64,000 nt of DNA, from positions 1 to 64,000 of the forward strand of contig JALHNH010000029.1 of the NCBI GenBank assembly GCA_022843625.1. Direction: 5' to 3'. The translations under genes and the position numbers were made by a program. Of the stretch, positions 17,640 through 27,300 are shown in pieces; position 1 is the first letter of the stretch, and each line of letters begins with the position of its first letter. The DNA comes from Bryobacter sp. (GTDB lineage Bacteria > Acidobacteriota > Terriglobia > Bryobacterales > Bryobacteraceae). The notes below the pieces were generated by a model that was not told the DNA's origin, made no database searches, and was given only the letters and a program-made list of their open reading frames with translations.

Positions 17640-20600
17640 ATGCGCCAGACCCTCTTTTTCGCCCTGCTGACCGTCTCAGTCTGTTTTGCTCAAACCACTG
17701 TCATTCAAGTTGGTGATGGCGCCACAACGCTGACAATCCGGGATGAATTTCGTGTCGCCTATCAGCGCGACGGCTTCTTCAATCTGGTTGCTTTGCCCCC
17801 TATCACTGAAGTGGTCAGTTACGGATCAGGCGGCTTTCGTCAGGAATTCAACGACGCAGGACGCACGGGCCTTCGGTACGCACTCATTCGACCCGCCGTC
17901 CCAGACCTGACTCTTGGCCTCAACAACGCAGTCCGCCAGGTTCGTCCCCCTATCTACGCAATTCTCAACCAATCGAGCATCGGAGTTTCTGCAGCGGGCT
18001 TTCCACGCAGCGATACCCTCCGCTTCAACGCCTTGCTCTCCGCTCAGGCGGTGAGTTTCGCCAGCGGTCTTTACCAGACTTTTGACAAAGGCTTAGGCAT
18101 CTTTGTTTGGGATTTACCCCCACTTGACGGCGGCTCTGACACCAGCTTCACTCTCGCCGAGCCTCTTTATACCCGTTGGAATACGATCGGCATGGACCAG
18201 ATCGGCCCCCCTGTTGTTTCCCTCATTTCCGCCACTTCCCGCTTTGGCACCAGAGCCAACTATCAGGTCTTCACCAATGGAGCCATTTACGCCATTACGT
18301 CAGGCTCACTCAACGGAAGGGTGATTTTCGTCCGCAAATCCGTTCAGGATCTCTACGAACAGAATCAGGGGCCGTCTGGCTTCCTCGGCCTGCCGATAGG
18401 GGAGGAAACAATTATCGCCGAGGGCAGGCGCCGCCAGACCTTTGAAGGCGGCACGATGGAATATGCCATCAACGGTACTCCGATTCTCAAAAACTCCATC
18501 GTCTCGGTAACCGTTGCCGCTGAGGACCCGATCCGCCTCACTGCTGGACAAACACGGCCTCTCACTGCGGTACTTCAAACCAACGCTGCCGAATTTGTCA
18601 CCGATCGCGAGGTCTTCTGGTCTACCTCGAATGGCCGTGTGGTGACAATCGCCGGCACTGGGCCCAATGTTACGATTCGCGGCGTGGCTGGCGGATCTGC
18701 GATCCTGACCGCTACCAGCGAGGGTAAGACCAGCAACCGCATTACCGTACTTGTCGCGTCCCAGTGCTGCGCCATCGGCGAGGGGGCGCCTTCCCAGGCC
18801 ATCTCTCAAACATTCCTCGATGCGATCCAGCGCAACCGGATTACGGTTCGAAGTCCTGTGGCTGCTCCGGTTCGACGAGCCGGTGGTGGCTATCAGCAGG
18901 AAGCGATCGCTTTGCCCGCAGGCAACCGCATTTTGATTCTCAAAGCCGACTCAAGCCCTGTCGCCTACCTCCTTTCAGGCCCGCAGCTCACTTCTTACGA
19001 GGCACTGGGCGGAGTTTCCGGTGTTTTGGGCTTTCCAATTTCTGATGCCAATAACAACGGAACCCAGCGCTTTGAGAATGGTGCTTTCGCGGGTTCGCCA
19101 CTCCGGCTCGTCTCAGGTGCCATCCTCACCCGCTGGCTTGCCCTTGGCGCTGAATCTGGCGTTCTCGGAGCACCCGTCTCAGACCGGTCTGCCACGATTA
19201 GCTTTACCGGCACTCAAGTTGCAACCCAGACCTTCAGGTCGGGTGTTTTCTTTGAATACAGCGTAGGCCCGCTTGCCGGCAGAGCCTTCCTTAGCACCGG
19301 TGCCATCGCCGCCAAACATCTGGAGCTGGGCTCCGCCGCCGGCTCGATCGGTGCGCCGCTGACTGACGAATTTTTGACCTCCGGCGCCTTCCGTCAGGAA
19401 TTTGAAGGTGCATTTCTCGAATACAATCCAGGTGGCCCGGTCCGGGTGATCGAAAAAGAACGCCGGCCCACTCTCACGATCACGCCCTCTTCACTCCTGC
19501 CAGGGGCTCGCTACCGCGTAGCCGTCGGCGGCTTTCCCGCCAGTGCCCGCCTCCGCGTCACCCAGGGTTCCGGCACCGCAGCCGATAGCTTCGACTTGAC
19601 CACAGTCAATGGATCCTTCATCTGGGAGAGCATCGTTCCCACAGGCGCCAGGGCTGGTGTGGTGATTCTTCGGGCAACCAACACGAATTCCCCACAGAGC
19701 TTTGCCGAGGCAAGCTATACCGTGCGCAGCCTTGCCGAATTGCGCCCCGCCTTAACCAGGCTCTCCGGCGATTCTCAGGCGGCTGCTCCCGCTACCGTCC
19801 TTCCTCTTCCGATCCGTGTCCTGCTTCGTGATTCTACCGGCAGCCCCCTCGCCGGCGTCCCACTTCGGTTTGGAGCTTCCCCAGGCGGCGCTGTTCTCGA
19901 TGCAAGCGCCATCACCAACGCTGAAGGAATTGGTGAGGCCCGCGTCCGGCTTCCAGCCCAAAGCGGCATCTCACTGTTCTCTGTAGAAGCAGGTGGCCAG
20001 ACTACTACCTTCTCGGCTCGCGCTTCTGAACAGGTTCCAGCCGACTATCCCAGAATCACTCAGGCGGTTGCGGGCAACCTTGGCAACTCCACCTTGCCGC
20101 TGGCTCAAAAGGGGTCTCTCGTTGCCGCCCTTGCAGGTCTTGTCCGCTTTTACCAGCAGCGCGGTGTTGCTCCTTCCGACAACGGTCTTGCAGACACCGC
20201 TTCACTCAATAATTACCTTCGTACTTTCTGCACCACAGATTCTGCCGGTACCCAGATCTGTGACGGTTTCCTCAATCCCGGCACAGGTTCCGACCCGCAG
20301 GCGAATCCATTCCGGACGGCGGATTTCGCCAGCGGTGCACTCAGCCTTGCTTTTCCAGAAGCCAGCCTTGCCGGCATTCGTGAAGCAATTGCCGCCGCTG
20401 GGCCTGTTGTCATTGGTCTCGATCTCATGCGCAACGGACAATCCGTTGGTGTTCACTTTGTCACCGCCTTCGGCATCCTGGGCGACGCCGACCTCGCCAT
20501 CAGCGACCCAAATCCCCAGTTCGCCCTAACCCGTCTCAGCCAGTACACTGTTGGCTTTACAGCTGCCGCTGCAAACTGGCAGGCCAGCCCCATTGCTGCC

Positions 20601-21569
20601 ATACAGCTCCTTCCGCGCACCTCATCCAGTGCCGCATTCTATGCCTTCTCAGCGTCCCCTTTCGAGATCCTCAGTCCATCGGCTGGTTGCTCCAGACCCG
20701 TGTCCTGGCCAGCCAGCTTCGCCAATCTGACATCCACAACATCATCCCTGAGCGTCAGGCTTCAGAGTTGTGATGGCTCGGCGCTTTCTTACCAGGCTGC
20801 TCTTCCAACTCCTCCCTTCCTTTTCTCTCTGGTTAGCCTCACCAACCCTCCCGCCCAGTCCGTTGTGAGTGCAGCCGATGCCACGGCCTATCGTGTATCG
20901 AGATCCACCTCCGACGCCTGGACTCTGGCCCCAGAACAGATCTCGGTCAATTCCTCGGCCATTCTGAATGCGGCAAGCTTCACTTCGCGAATCGGTGCGG
21001 GAACCATTATTAGTATCTTCGGAAACGGCCTTCCTCTTCGTGCAGGCACTGGATCCTCTGTGGAAATTGACGGGCAAGCTCTGCCCATATTTTTCTCGAA
21101 TGGCTTTCAGCTCAACACCGCAATTCCTCCCGGTATCTCTCCCGGGCCTGCCACCCTTAACATCCGTTCCCCGTATGGTGAGTCCTCCGCTCGAATCGAA
21201 ATCGGCGATCAGGCCCCCGCCATATTTCTGGTAAACGCTCGTGGTTCTGCTGCCGTCCTGAATCAGGATTCCAGCCTCAATTCGCCGTCCAATCCCGCAG
21301 TACGTGGCCAGGCGGCAGTTCTTTTCGCTACTGGGCTGGGTCCTGTGAGCCCTCAAGCTAGCGGCTTAAACACAACCAACAGTCCAGTTTTGGTGGTAGT
21401 CAATGCCAGGGAGTTAACCCCGTTTTTCTCGGGCCTCGCCCCTGGTTTTATCGGGCTGTATCAGATCAACTTCACAATCCCAACAAATCTCCCCCCCGGT
21501 TTGGAGCAACAAGTACTACTCCGTTCGGCTGGCTTGGATTCAAATCCTGGATTTATTTCGATTCGTTAA
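17640..21569 (+). CDS. large exported multidomain protein: LGFP-like repeats, Ig-like domains, C39-like domain, Solibacter-type C-terminal domain
   Basis: 1309 residues. ATG 17640 gives the signal peptide MRQTLFFALLTVSVCFAQ; an in-frame TTG upstream is rejected. Domains in order: LGFP-like repeats (GFLGLPIGEETI, GVLGFPISDANN, GVLGAPVSDRSA, GSIGAPLTDEFL), with a bacterial Ig-like domain between the first two; an invasin-like Big_1 domain (GVPLRFGASPGGAVLDASAI); a C39/papain-like fold (LPLAQKGSLVAALAGLVRFY and GVHFVTAFGI) whose nucleophile Cys is replaced by Ser; and a C-terminal domain (SAILNAASFTSRIGAGTIIS to the end) typical of Solibacter secreted proteins. It follows gspD closely, so it is probably co-transcribed and a client of the secretion system. 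Confidence 0.85.
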   Translation: MRQTLFFALLTVSVCFAQTTVIQVGDGATTLTIRDEFRVAYQRDGFFNLVALPPITEVVSYGSGGFRQEFNDAGRTGLRYALIRPAVPDLTLGLNNAVRQVRPPIYAILNQSSIGVSAAGFPRSDTLRFNALLSAQAVSFASGLYQTFDKGLGIFVWDLPPLDGGSDTSFTLAEPLYTRWNTIGMDQIGPPVVSLISATSRFGTRANYQVFTNGAIYAITSGSLNGRVIFVRKSVQDLYEQNQGPSGFLGLPIGEETIIAEGRRRQTFEGGTMEYAINGTPILKNSIVSVTVAAEDPIRLTAGQTRPLTAVLQTNAAEFVTDREVFWSTSNGRVVTIAGTGPNVTIRGVAGGSAILTATSEGKTSNRITVLVASQCCAIGEGAPSQAISQTFLDAIQRNRITVRSPVAAPVRRAGGGYQQEAIALPAGNRILILKADSSPVAYLLSGPQLTSYEALGGVSGVLGFPISDANNNGTQRFENGAFAGSPLRLVSGAILTRWLALGAESGVLGAPVSDRSATISFTGTQVATQTFRSGVFFEYSVGPLAGRAFLSTGAIAAKHLELGSAAGSIGAPLTDEFLTSGAFRQEFEGAFLEYNPGGPVRVIEKERRPTLTITPSSLLPGARYRVAVGGFPASARLRVTQGSGTAADSFDLTTVNGSFIWESIVPTGARAGVVILRATNTNSPQSFAEASYTVRSLAELRPALTRLSGDSQAAAPATVLPLPIRVLLRDSTGSPLAGVPLRFGASPGGAVLDASAITNAEGIGEARVRLPAQSGISLFSVEAGGQTTTFSARASEQVPADYPRITQAVAGNLGNSTLPLAQKGSLVAALAGLVRFYQQRGVAPSDNGLADTASLNNYLRTFCTTDSAGTQICDGFLNPGTGSDPQANPFRTADFASGALSLAFPEASLAGIREAIAAAGPVVIGLDLMRNGQSVGVHFVTAFGILGDADLAISDPNPQFALTRLSQYTVGFTAAAANWQASPIAAIQLLPRTSSSAAFYAFSASPFEILSPSAGCSRPVSWPASFANLTSTTSSLSVRLQSCDGSALSYQAALPTPPFLFSLVSLTNPPAQSVVSAADATAYRVSRSTSDAWTLAPEQISVNSSAILNAASFTSRIGAGTIISIFGNGLPLRAGTGSSVEIDGQALPIFFSNGFQLNTAIPPGISPGPATLNIRSPYGESSARIEIGDQAPAIFLVNARGSAAVLNQDSSLNSPSNPAVRGQAAVLFATGLGPVSPQASGLNTTNSPVLVVVNARELTPFFSGLAPGFIGLYQINFTIPTNLPPGLEQQVLLRSAGLDSNPGFISIR

Positions 21570-21693
21570 TTTTTGAATGCAATGAGCGGGGGATCTGTGT
21601 CGCAAATTGTATCCGGCTGTGTCGGATTGACTCATTTCTTCCGGTGAAACCAACCTAACCCAAGCGCTTTCAGGCAGTTGCTGAGATTTTTGC

Positions 21694-21723
21694 TTGACTA
21701 CAGCCTTGGCATTCTGTTAATAG
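21694..21723 (+). promoter_or_regulatory. candidate sigma-70-type promoter upstream of the 760-residue secreted protein
   Basis: TTGACT (21694-21699) and TTAATA (21717-21722) are 17 bp apart. The 360-bp gap 21570-21929 holds no gene. If this promoter is used, the mRNA has a leader of about 200 nt with a repeated GTCGTAGT element (about 21820-21845) and a small hairpin-forming segment, ending in a strong Shine-Dalgarno AAGGAG shortly before ATG 21930. This is a sequence-pattern call only. Confidence 0.45.
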
Positions 21724-21929
21724 TGGTATGTCTGCAAAGAGACAGGCGGCTTTCATCACAGCGACGTGGATCCCGCGAGCACAGAATTTATAGTTTCAAA
21801 GAAGTCGCTTCGGCTTGAGGTCGTAGTTTAGTTTGAGTCGTAGTACAAAAGCTGTAACAAGAGGCTCAGGTTGAAAAAGAACTTCCATCAATTCAAAAAT
21901 AAGACAACACTTCACAAGGAGAAGGATTA

Positions 21930-24212
21930 ATGTCGCATTTCCGTAAAATGCTTTTCGCCGCTGCTGCGGTTGCTTCCTTTATTGGATCCAGCAACACTGC
22001 TAGCGCACAACCTTTCGTCTGCAATACCAGCTTTTCGCCCCTCGTCGTTCGCGTCGAAGGTCTCCGTGAGCTCGTAGGCGATATCGTAATCACCTGCACC
22101 GGCGGTACTTCCGTCGGTACACCCACCACCCCGGCACAGTCCCAGAGCGCCGGACAGGCAGCTGCTATCCCCCCGCAATCCAGCGTTGCTTCGGGCGTTG
22201 TTGCTGCTCCCAGCCTTGGCGTAGGTCCTGCTTTCGCCGCCAACCTGATTGGTCAGCCTACCGTTCCCGCGATCAACATCTCGGTAACCATTGCTGGTCC
22301 TCGCATCACCAATCGTGTTTTTGGTAGCTCGAACCTCACCGATGCTCTTTTGTTCATCGATGAGCCCTCGATTCCCACCACTGGCAGCTCAATTGGTCTC
22401 ACGGGTCCTGAAAATCAGAACCCCTGCGCCAACTCCAGCACCACCGTTGGTACAGCTGGTGTTTGCACCGGCATGAACTACTTCTTCAACAATGGCGTAG
22501 CAGTTGGCGCAGGTTATGTATCCTCCCCTGCCGGTGCCACTCCTTCCGGATTGCCGATCAATGTGTTCCAGGCTCAGTACGGTGTTGGCGGCGGCTTTGT
22601 TCCTAACGAACAGACCATCACCTTCGTCGGCGTGCCTGTAGTACAGCCCGGCACACACGTTGGTGCTCTGCAGCGCGTTTACCGCATCAAGAACATCCGT
22701 GTTCAGGTCGGCAATGCGCTTCAGGTCAATGGTCAGATTCAGGCCTTCATCTCGATCCAGAATCCTCCTGCCAACCTCGTGCTCAACAACGCTCAGGGTG
22801 TAGTTGGCTTCGTTCAGCGCGGACTCTTCTTTGACGTCCTCTCTGGCGGCCCTTACGCTCAGTGCCTTGGCTTCAACCAGACCAGCAGCGGCGGTTATCC
22901 TAGCGAAGGTGCCAGCACCCTCGGTGGTCTTACTGCTTCCGGCGCTATCCGTTTCACCGAAGCTTATGGTGTTTCGTTCAAGCGTCGCGGTGCCGGTACC
23001 GGCCCGTTAGAAGCGTATGATGCAGTCTACAACCAAAGCTATAGAAATAACTCTGGTCAGTCTGACCCACGCGTGAACTACAACAACGAATCCGGATTCT
23101 ACAACACCCTGTTCCCGTCTCAGAACAATCTGAACGAAGCAGGTATTGCAACAAACGGTACCCGTCTCCGTGCACGTTTCACGGGTGTTCCCGCTCAGGT
23201 CCGTCTCTACGTCTCAGCACAGCCTGTTACGACACCATCGGGCTGCAGCAGCTCCGTTACCAACATCCCCACCAGTTCTGGCGCAAGCATTTGCGTCGGC
23301 CAGGGTATCGCTACCCGTAACGCAGCCTTTGCGCTTACCGCAAGCGCCTCTGCTGACGGTGCAGTCACCGGCTTCTCCGCTAATACCGCTTACGCCTTTG
23401 TCCCCGCGAGCAGCAATGCTTCCGTTCAGGGCATCGATGCAATCGGTTGGGGCGGCGGCGTTGGTACAGCCGCTGCTTACACTGGCTTGCCCGGTTCGGT
23501 CCGCATGATTCGTGTTCCTGTTGCTGCAGATGGCACCGGCATCTTCTTCTGGGAAGTTCTCCGCGCCGATGACAACGTCATCGACCGCTTTGACTTCCTT
23601 GTTTCAGCTGTCTTCCCGCCAACCACCAGCATCGTCACCGACGCCAATGTTTCTACCGCGGTCAGCGTTTCGGGCAACTACGCTCCGATCGCTACCCCGG
23701 CTGCCCTTGGTTCGTCGATCCCGAGCTTCGTGCTCGATACCGAAGTGCCAAGAGTGATCTTCACTATCGGTAACTGCGCCACGAACCTGCTCTATCCGTT
23801 TGTCAGCAGCGTCACTGGTTTCAACACCGGTATCGCAGTAGCAAATACGTCGTCAGATCCGTTCAACACCGTAAACGAAACCGGTATCTGCCGCGTGTTC
23901 TACTACGGCACCATGGCAGGCGGTGGAGTGAATCCGCAGCCAGCACCCTTTAGCAAGGCTGTACCTTCGGGTCAGGTTGCTACCTTCAACCTGCTCTTCG
24001 GTGGTCCTGAGTACGGCATCCAGCCGGTTGTCGGTTTCCAGGGCTACATCATCATCTCGTGCAACTTCCGCTGGGCACACGGCTTCGCCTTCGTAAGCGA
24101 TCCGTCCAACCTGCAGACTGCACATGGTTATCTGGCTCTGATCCTCGATCCTACGGACAGCGCTGGCAGCCGCCGCAGAACGAATGCAACTGCCGAACAG
24201 CTTGACAACTAA
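21930..24212 (+). CDS. secreted acidobacterial protein of unknown function
   Basis: 760 residues. The signal peptide is MSHFRKMLFAAAAVASFIGS, ending ASA before QPFVC. The rest is Ser/Thr/Asn/Gly-rich beta-type sequence. The last 150 residues (FNTGIAVANTSSDPF, GFQGYIIISCNFRWAHGFAF, HGYLALILD) match a C-terminal region I recognise from many acidobacterial extracellular proteins of unknown function. The strong AAGGAGAAGG ribosome site, an apparent own promoter and a strong terminator suggest an abundant product. Its place after the gsp array makes it a candidate type II substrate or surface-layer component; that is inference. Confidence 0.8.
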   Translation: MSHFRKMLFAAAAVASFIGSSNTASAQPFVCNTSFSPLVVRVEGLRELVGDIVITCTGGTSVGTPTTPAQSQSAGQAAAIPPQSSVASGVVAAPSLGVGPAFAANLIGQPTVPAINISVTIAGPRITNRVFGSSNLTDALLFIDEPSIPTTGSSIGLTGPENQNPCANSSTTVGTAGVCTGMNYFFNNGVAVGAGYVSSPAGATPSGLPINVFQAQYGVGGGFVPNEQTITFVGVPVVQPGTHVGALQRVYRIKNIRVQVGNALQVNGQIQAFISIQNPPANLVLNNAQGVVGFVQRGLFFDVLSGGPYAQCLGFNQTSSGGYPSEGASTLGGLTASGAIRFTEAYGVSFKRRGAGTGPLEAYDAVYNQSYRNNSGQSDPRVNYNNESGFYNTLFPSQNNLNEAGIATNGTRLRARFTGVPAQVRLYVSAQPVTTPSGCSSSVTNIPTSSGASICVGQGIATRNAAFALTASASADGAVTGFSANTAYAFVPASSNASVQGIDAIGWGGGVGTAAAYTGLPGSVRMIRVPVAADGTGIFFWEVLRADDNVIDRFDFLVSAVFPPTTSIVTDANVSTAVSVSGNYAPIATPAALGSSIPSFVLDTEVPRVIFTIGNCATNLLYPFVSSVTGFNTGIAVANTSSDPFNTVNETGICRVFYYGTMAGGGVNPQPAPFSKAVPSGQVATFNLLFGGPEYGIQPVVGFQGYIIISCNFRWAHGFAFVSDPSNLQTAHGYLALILDPTDSAGSRRRTNATAEQLDN

Positions 24213-24235
24213 ACTTGTTTAGCTTCTAAGCAACC

Positions 24236-24268
24236 TCGGGGCGGACTTCGGTCCGCCCCGATTTTATT
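24236..24268 (+). terminator. rho-independent terminator
   Basis: Perfect 10-bp GC-rich stem CGGGGCGGAC / GTCCGCCCCG (24237-24246 with 24251-24260), closed by a TTCG tetraloop and followed by ATTTTATTTTT. It sits about 25 bp after the stop of the secreted-protein gene and is the clearest terminator in the window. Confidence 0.92.
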
Positions 24269-24345
24269 TTTGTGAGACAAGGCCATTCTCTGTTAAAATC
24301 AGAGAGCTGCGTCCTTCCATCTCTTTAGCCCTGAAGAGGATTCCC

Positions 24346-27300
24346 ATGTATAGGCTATCTTTGTCTTTGCTGGCCACGATGACTTTCATCGCTCCAGTTT
24401 TTGCTTCCAATATTGTTGTGCTCCCCCAGGAAAACTCGGGCAACACAACCGGCTATATCTATAGCCCAGAACCATTCACCCAGATCGGCACATTTGCCGT
24501 AGACCCGCTTGCCTTTGAAGCCATTTGGCACCCCAGTGTCCAAAAATTCTACGTGCTGTCCAAAAGCTTAACGAAATCGATCACGATATTTTCCGGCACT
24601 TCGCCCTACGCTGAAACGGTCTCCAGATCTTTACCCAACATCTCAACAGCCAAGATTTCCCCGGATGGCCGCCGATTGGTTGTTCTCTCCCAGGCTGTCC
24701 GTATTTATGACACGGCTACGGACCAGGAAATCATCGGTGTCAATACCTGTGGTGATACCAGCTGCGTGCCAGTGGATGTAGACTTTTCCATCGATTCCAA
24801 CCGCGCATTTGTTCTTAACAGCAATGGCACGCTGGTTGCCATCAATCTTGGAAACAATAATATTGGCAGCCGTCTGAGCATCGCAAACGGCCCTACCAGC
24901 ATGGTAGTCGGCCCTACCGGATTGATCTATGTCACCGCCCAGAACCGGCTTCTTGAAATCGACGGCCGGGATGCGCTTGTACAGGTTGGCTCTGAGATCC
25001 AGATTACCGGATCCAATTGCCTCAAGCCTCAATTCACACCAGATGGCAGCCGACTCGTTGTTGCCTGTAACGTGATCGGGTCTACTCAGATTTACGTGAT
25101 GGATACGATCACCCGCACCATTTCTCAGGGCGTAATTCCAAACACTGCAGCCGAGCGCTTTAAAATTGTCTCCAACACTACTGCACTCTATTACGTGGGT
25201 GTTAGCAATACAGTTTTCCGTGGCGGCCTGGTGTCACCTCTGGCGAATCCTGTTCAGCTCGACCTTGGAGGCTCGGGGGTGCTTACCGGTGGCCGCTACC
25301 TCATTACCTCCGACGAGCAGCCCTCCAATCGCTTTTTCTTTTCAAACGTGTCAAACACTCTTTCTCGAATCAATCTCGAGACCAACAGCCTGAACAGCTC
25401 CATTGCGCAGCCGACCTTTATTGGCCCCAGCTTCTTTACCGGCAGAGCCCAGACAGGCATTCCATTTAGCCTGATCACGATTACTCCGTCGCAATCTGCA
25501 GTTCAAAATCAGCGCGGCCGCCCGCTTGTCGTTCGCGCCCTCGATAGCAATACTCGTCCTCTGAGTGGCGTGACGATCAACTTTTCTTCTAACGCTACAA
25601 ACTTCCCCTTTGATTCCTCTGCTGCAATCACCAATAAGGATGGTTACGCAACAATCAATTACGTCGCGCCATCTACTACTGGTACCTACACCGTCACGGC
25701 CTCAACCAGTGGCGCACAAGGCCAGTCGTTCACGATCAACGTAACCGGTTCCGGCAGTTCCGGCGGTGGTGGCGGCGGTGGTGGCACACCCGGAGGTCCT
25801 CAGCCGATCGAAATCGTTTCCGGCAATGGTCAAATCGTGCCCTCACAAATTCTGACCCCGCAACCGCTTACCGTTCGTGTTCGCGACGGCGCCGGTAACC
25901 CCCAAAGCGGAGTCACTGTTTCCTGGCAGATTCAGTCCGGCGATGGTAATGTCACCAGTTCCTCTAGCGTTACTGACGCTCGTGGCATCGCCCAAACCCT
26001 ATATGGCTCGGTGCTCTTCTATAACGATTCGTTCAATCAGCCGCGCACTGCTGTGGTTCGCGCAAGTTCTCCCAATGGAAACGTCGACTTCACTATCGTT
26101 TCCTATCCCCTTTCAGGTCCGCCGCCACTCCTCTTGCCAGCCAGCCCCCCCAATATCAGTCTCATCAGCCCGGGCGAAGGCACAACCATCCGTGTCCAGG
26201 CGGGAACCACAACCGTCGGCGCAATCAAGGCCAGTATCGTCAGTGGAACCCTTGCCGGTTTTGGTGCCCCGATTCAGGGCGTCGCTTTCTTTGGTTCTAC
26301 CGGCAACGACCCTGAGCAGGGCGCAAGTGCCAGCTGCCTCCAAACGAACCTGTCCAGCGCGCAGGGCGAAGCTTCCTGCGATATCGTGGCTGGCCCCAAG
26401 CTCGGCACTTCCAATTTCCAGGTTTGCGTCGGCAACTGCATCAACCCCGGTCGTAGCTTCAATTTCAATCTGGAAGTTGTCGCCGGGCCGCCTGGCCTCA
26501 TCACAAAGACTCAGGGTGACAATCAATCTGGTGGTCCTGGAAGTCTCACGCCGCTTGCACTTCGCGGCCGCGTCACAGACACCTTCGGAAACCGCCTTGC
26601 CGGGATTGCAATCCGTGTCGAGGTGATCTCAGGAGACGCAAACATCGAGTCACTCTCCAGCACCACAAATACCGACGGAGACTTCTCCTTCCTCGTGCGC
26701 TTTGGTTCCACCCCGGGTGAAGTCAAGATCCGCACCAGCGCGGGCAATGCCGTAACAACCTGGACTGTGGTCAACAATGTAACCATTGGTAACTTTGTCA
26801 AGGTCTCAGGCGACAACCAGTCTGCCGTAATCGGGCGCCCATTTAGCACGCCACTCTCGGTTCAACTCTTTGACGCTCAGGGTCGCGCTATTGCGGGAGC
26901 CAATGTGACCTTCGCCATTCAGAGTGGCCAGGCCACTCTCTCGGCTACCTCTGCGGTAACCAACAGCCAGGGTGTCGCAACCGTAAACGCAACCGCCGGC
27001 ACAAACCCTGGTGTGGTTTCGGTCTCAGCTAGCGCCGTTAGCCGTGTAGTTACTTTCAGCCTTACGGTACTGCCGCCAGGCCCGACAATCACTCGTGTAG
27101 CCAACGCAGCTGGCTTCCAGGCTGGCCTCGTACCTTGCGGCCTCGCTACTGTCTTTGGCTCGAACATCGCGCCAAACGTCAACGGCGTTGTCCTCGGCAA
27201 CAGCTTTGTCGGCCCCTACTCGCTTCGCTTGAACAATGTCTCAATCGAAGTTGGTGGCCGCGCGGCGCCGATTGTTTCACTCGCCAACCTGAACGGTCAG

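Noticed and set aside
21570..21929. Riboswitch in the long leader
   Set aside because: No aptamer consensus that I know is visible. Only a promoter-like pair, a short repeat and weak hairpins are present.
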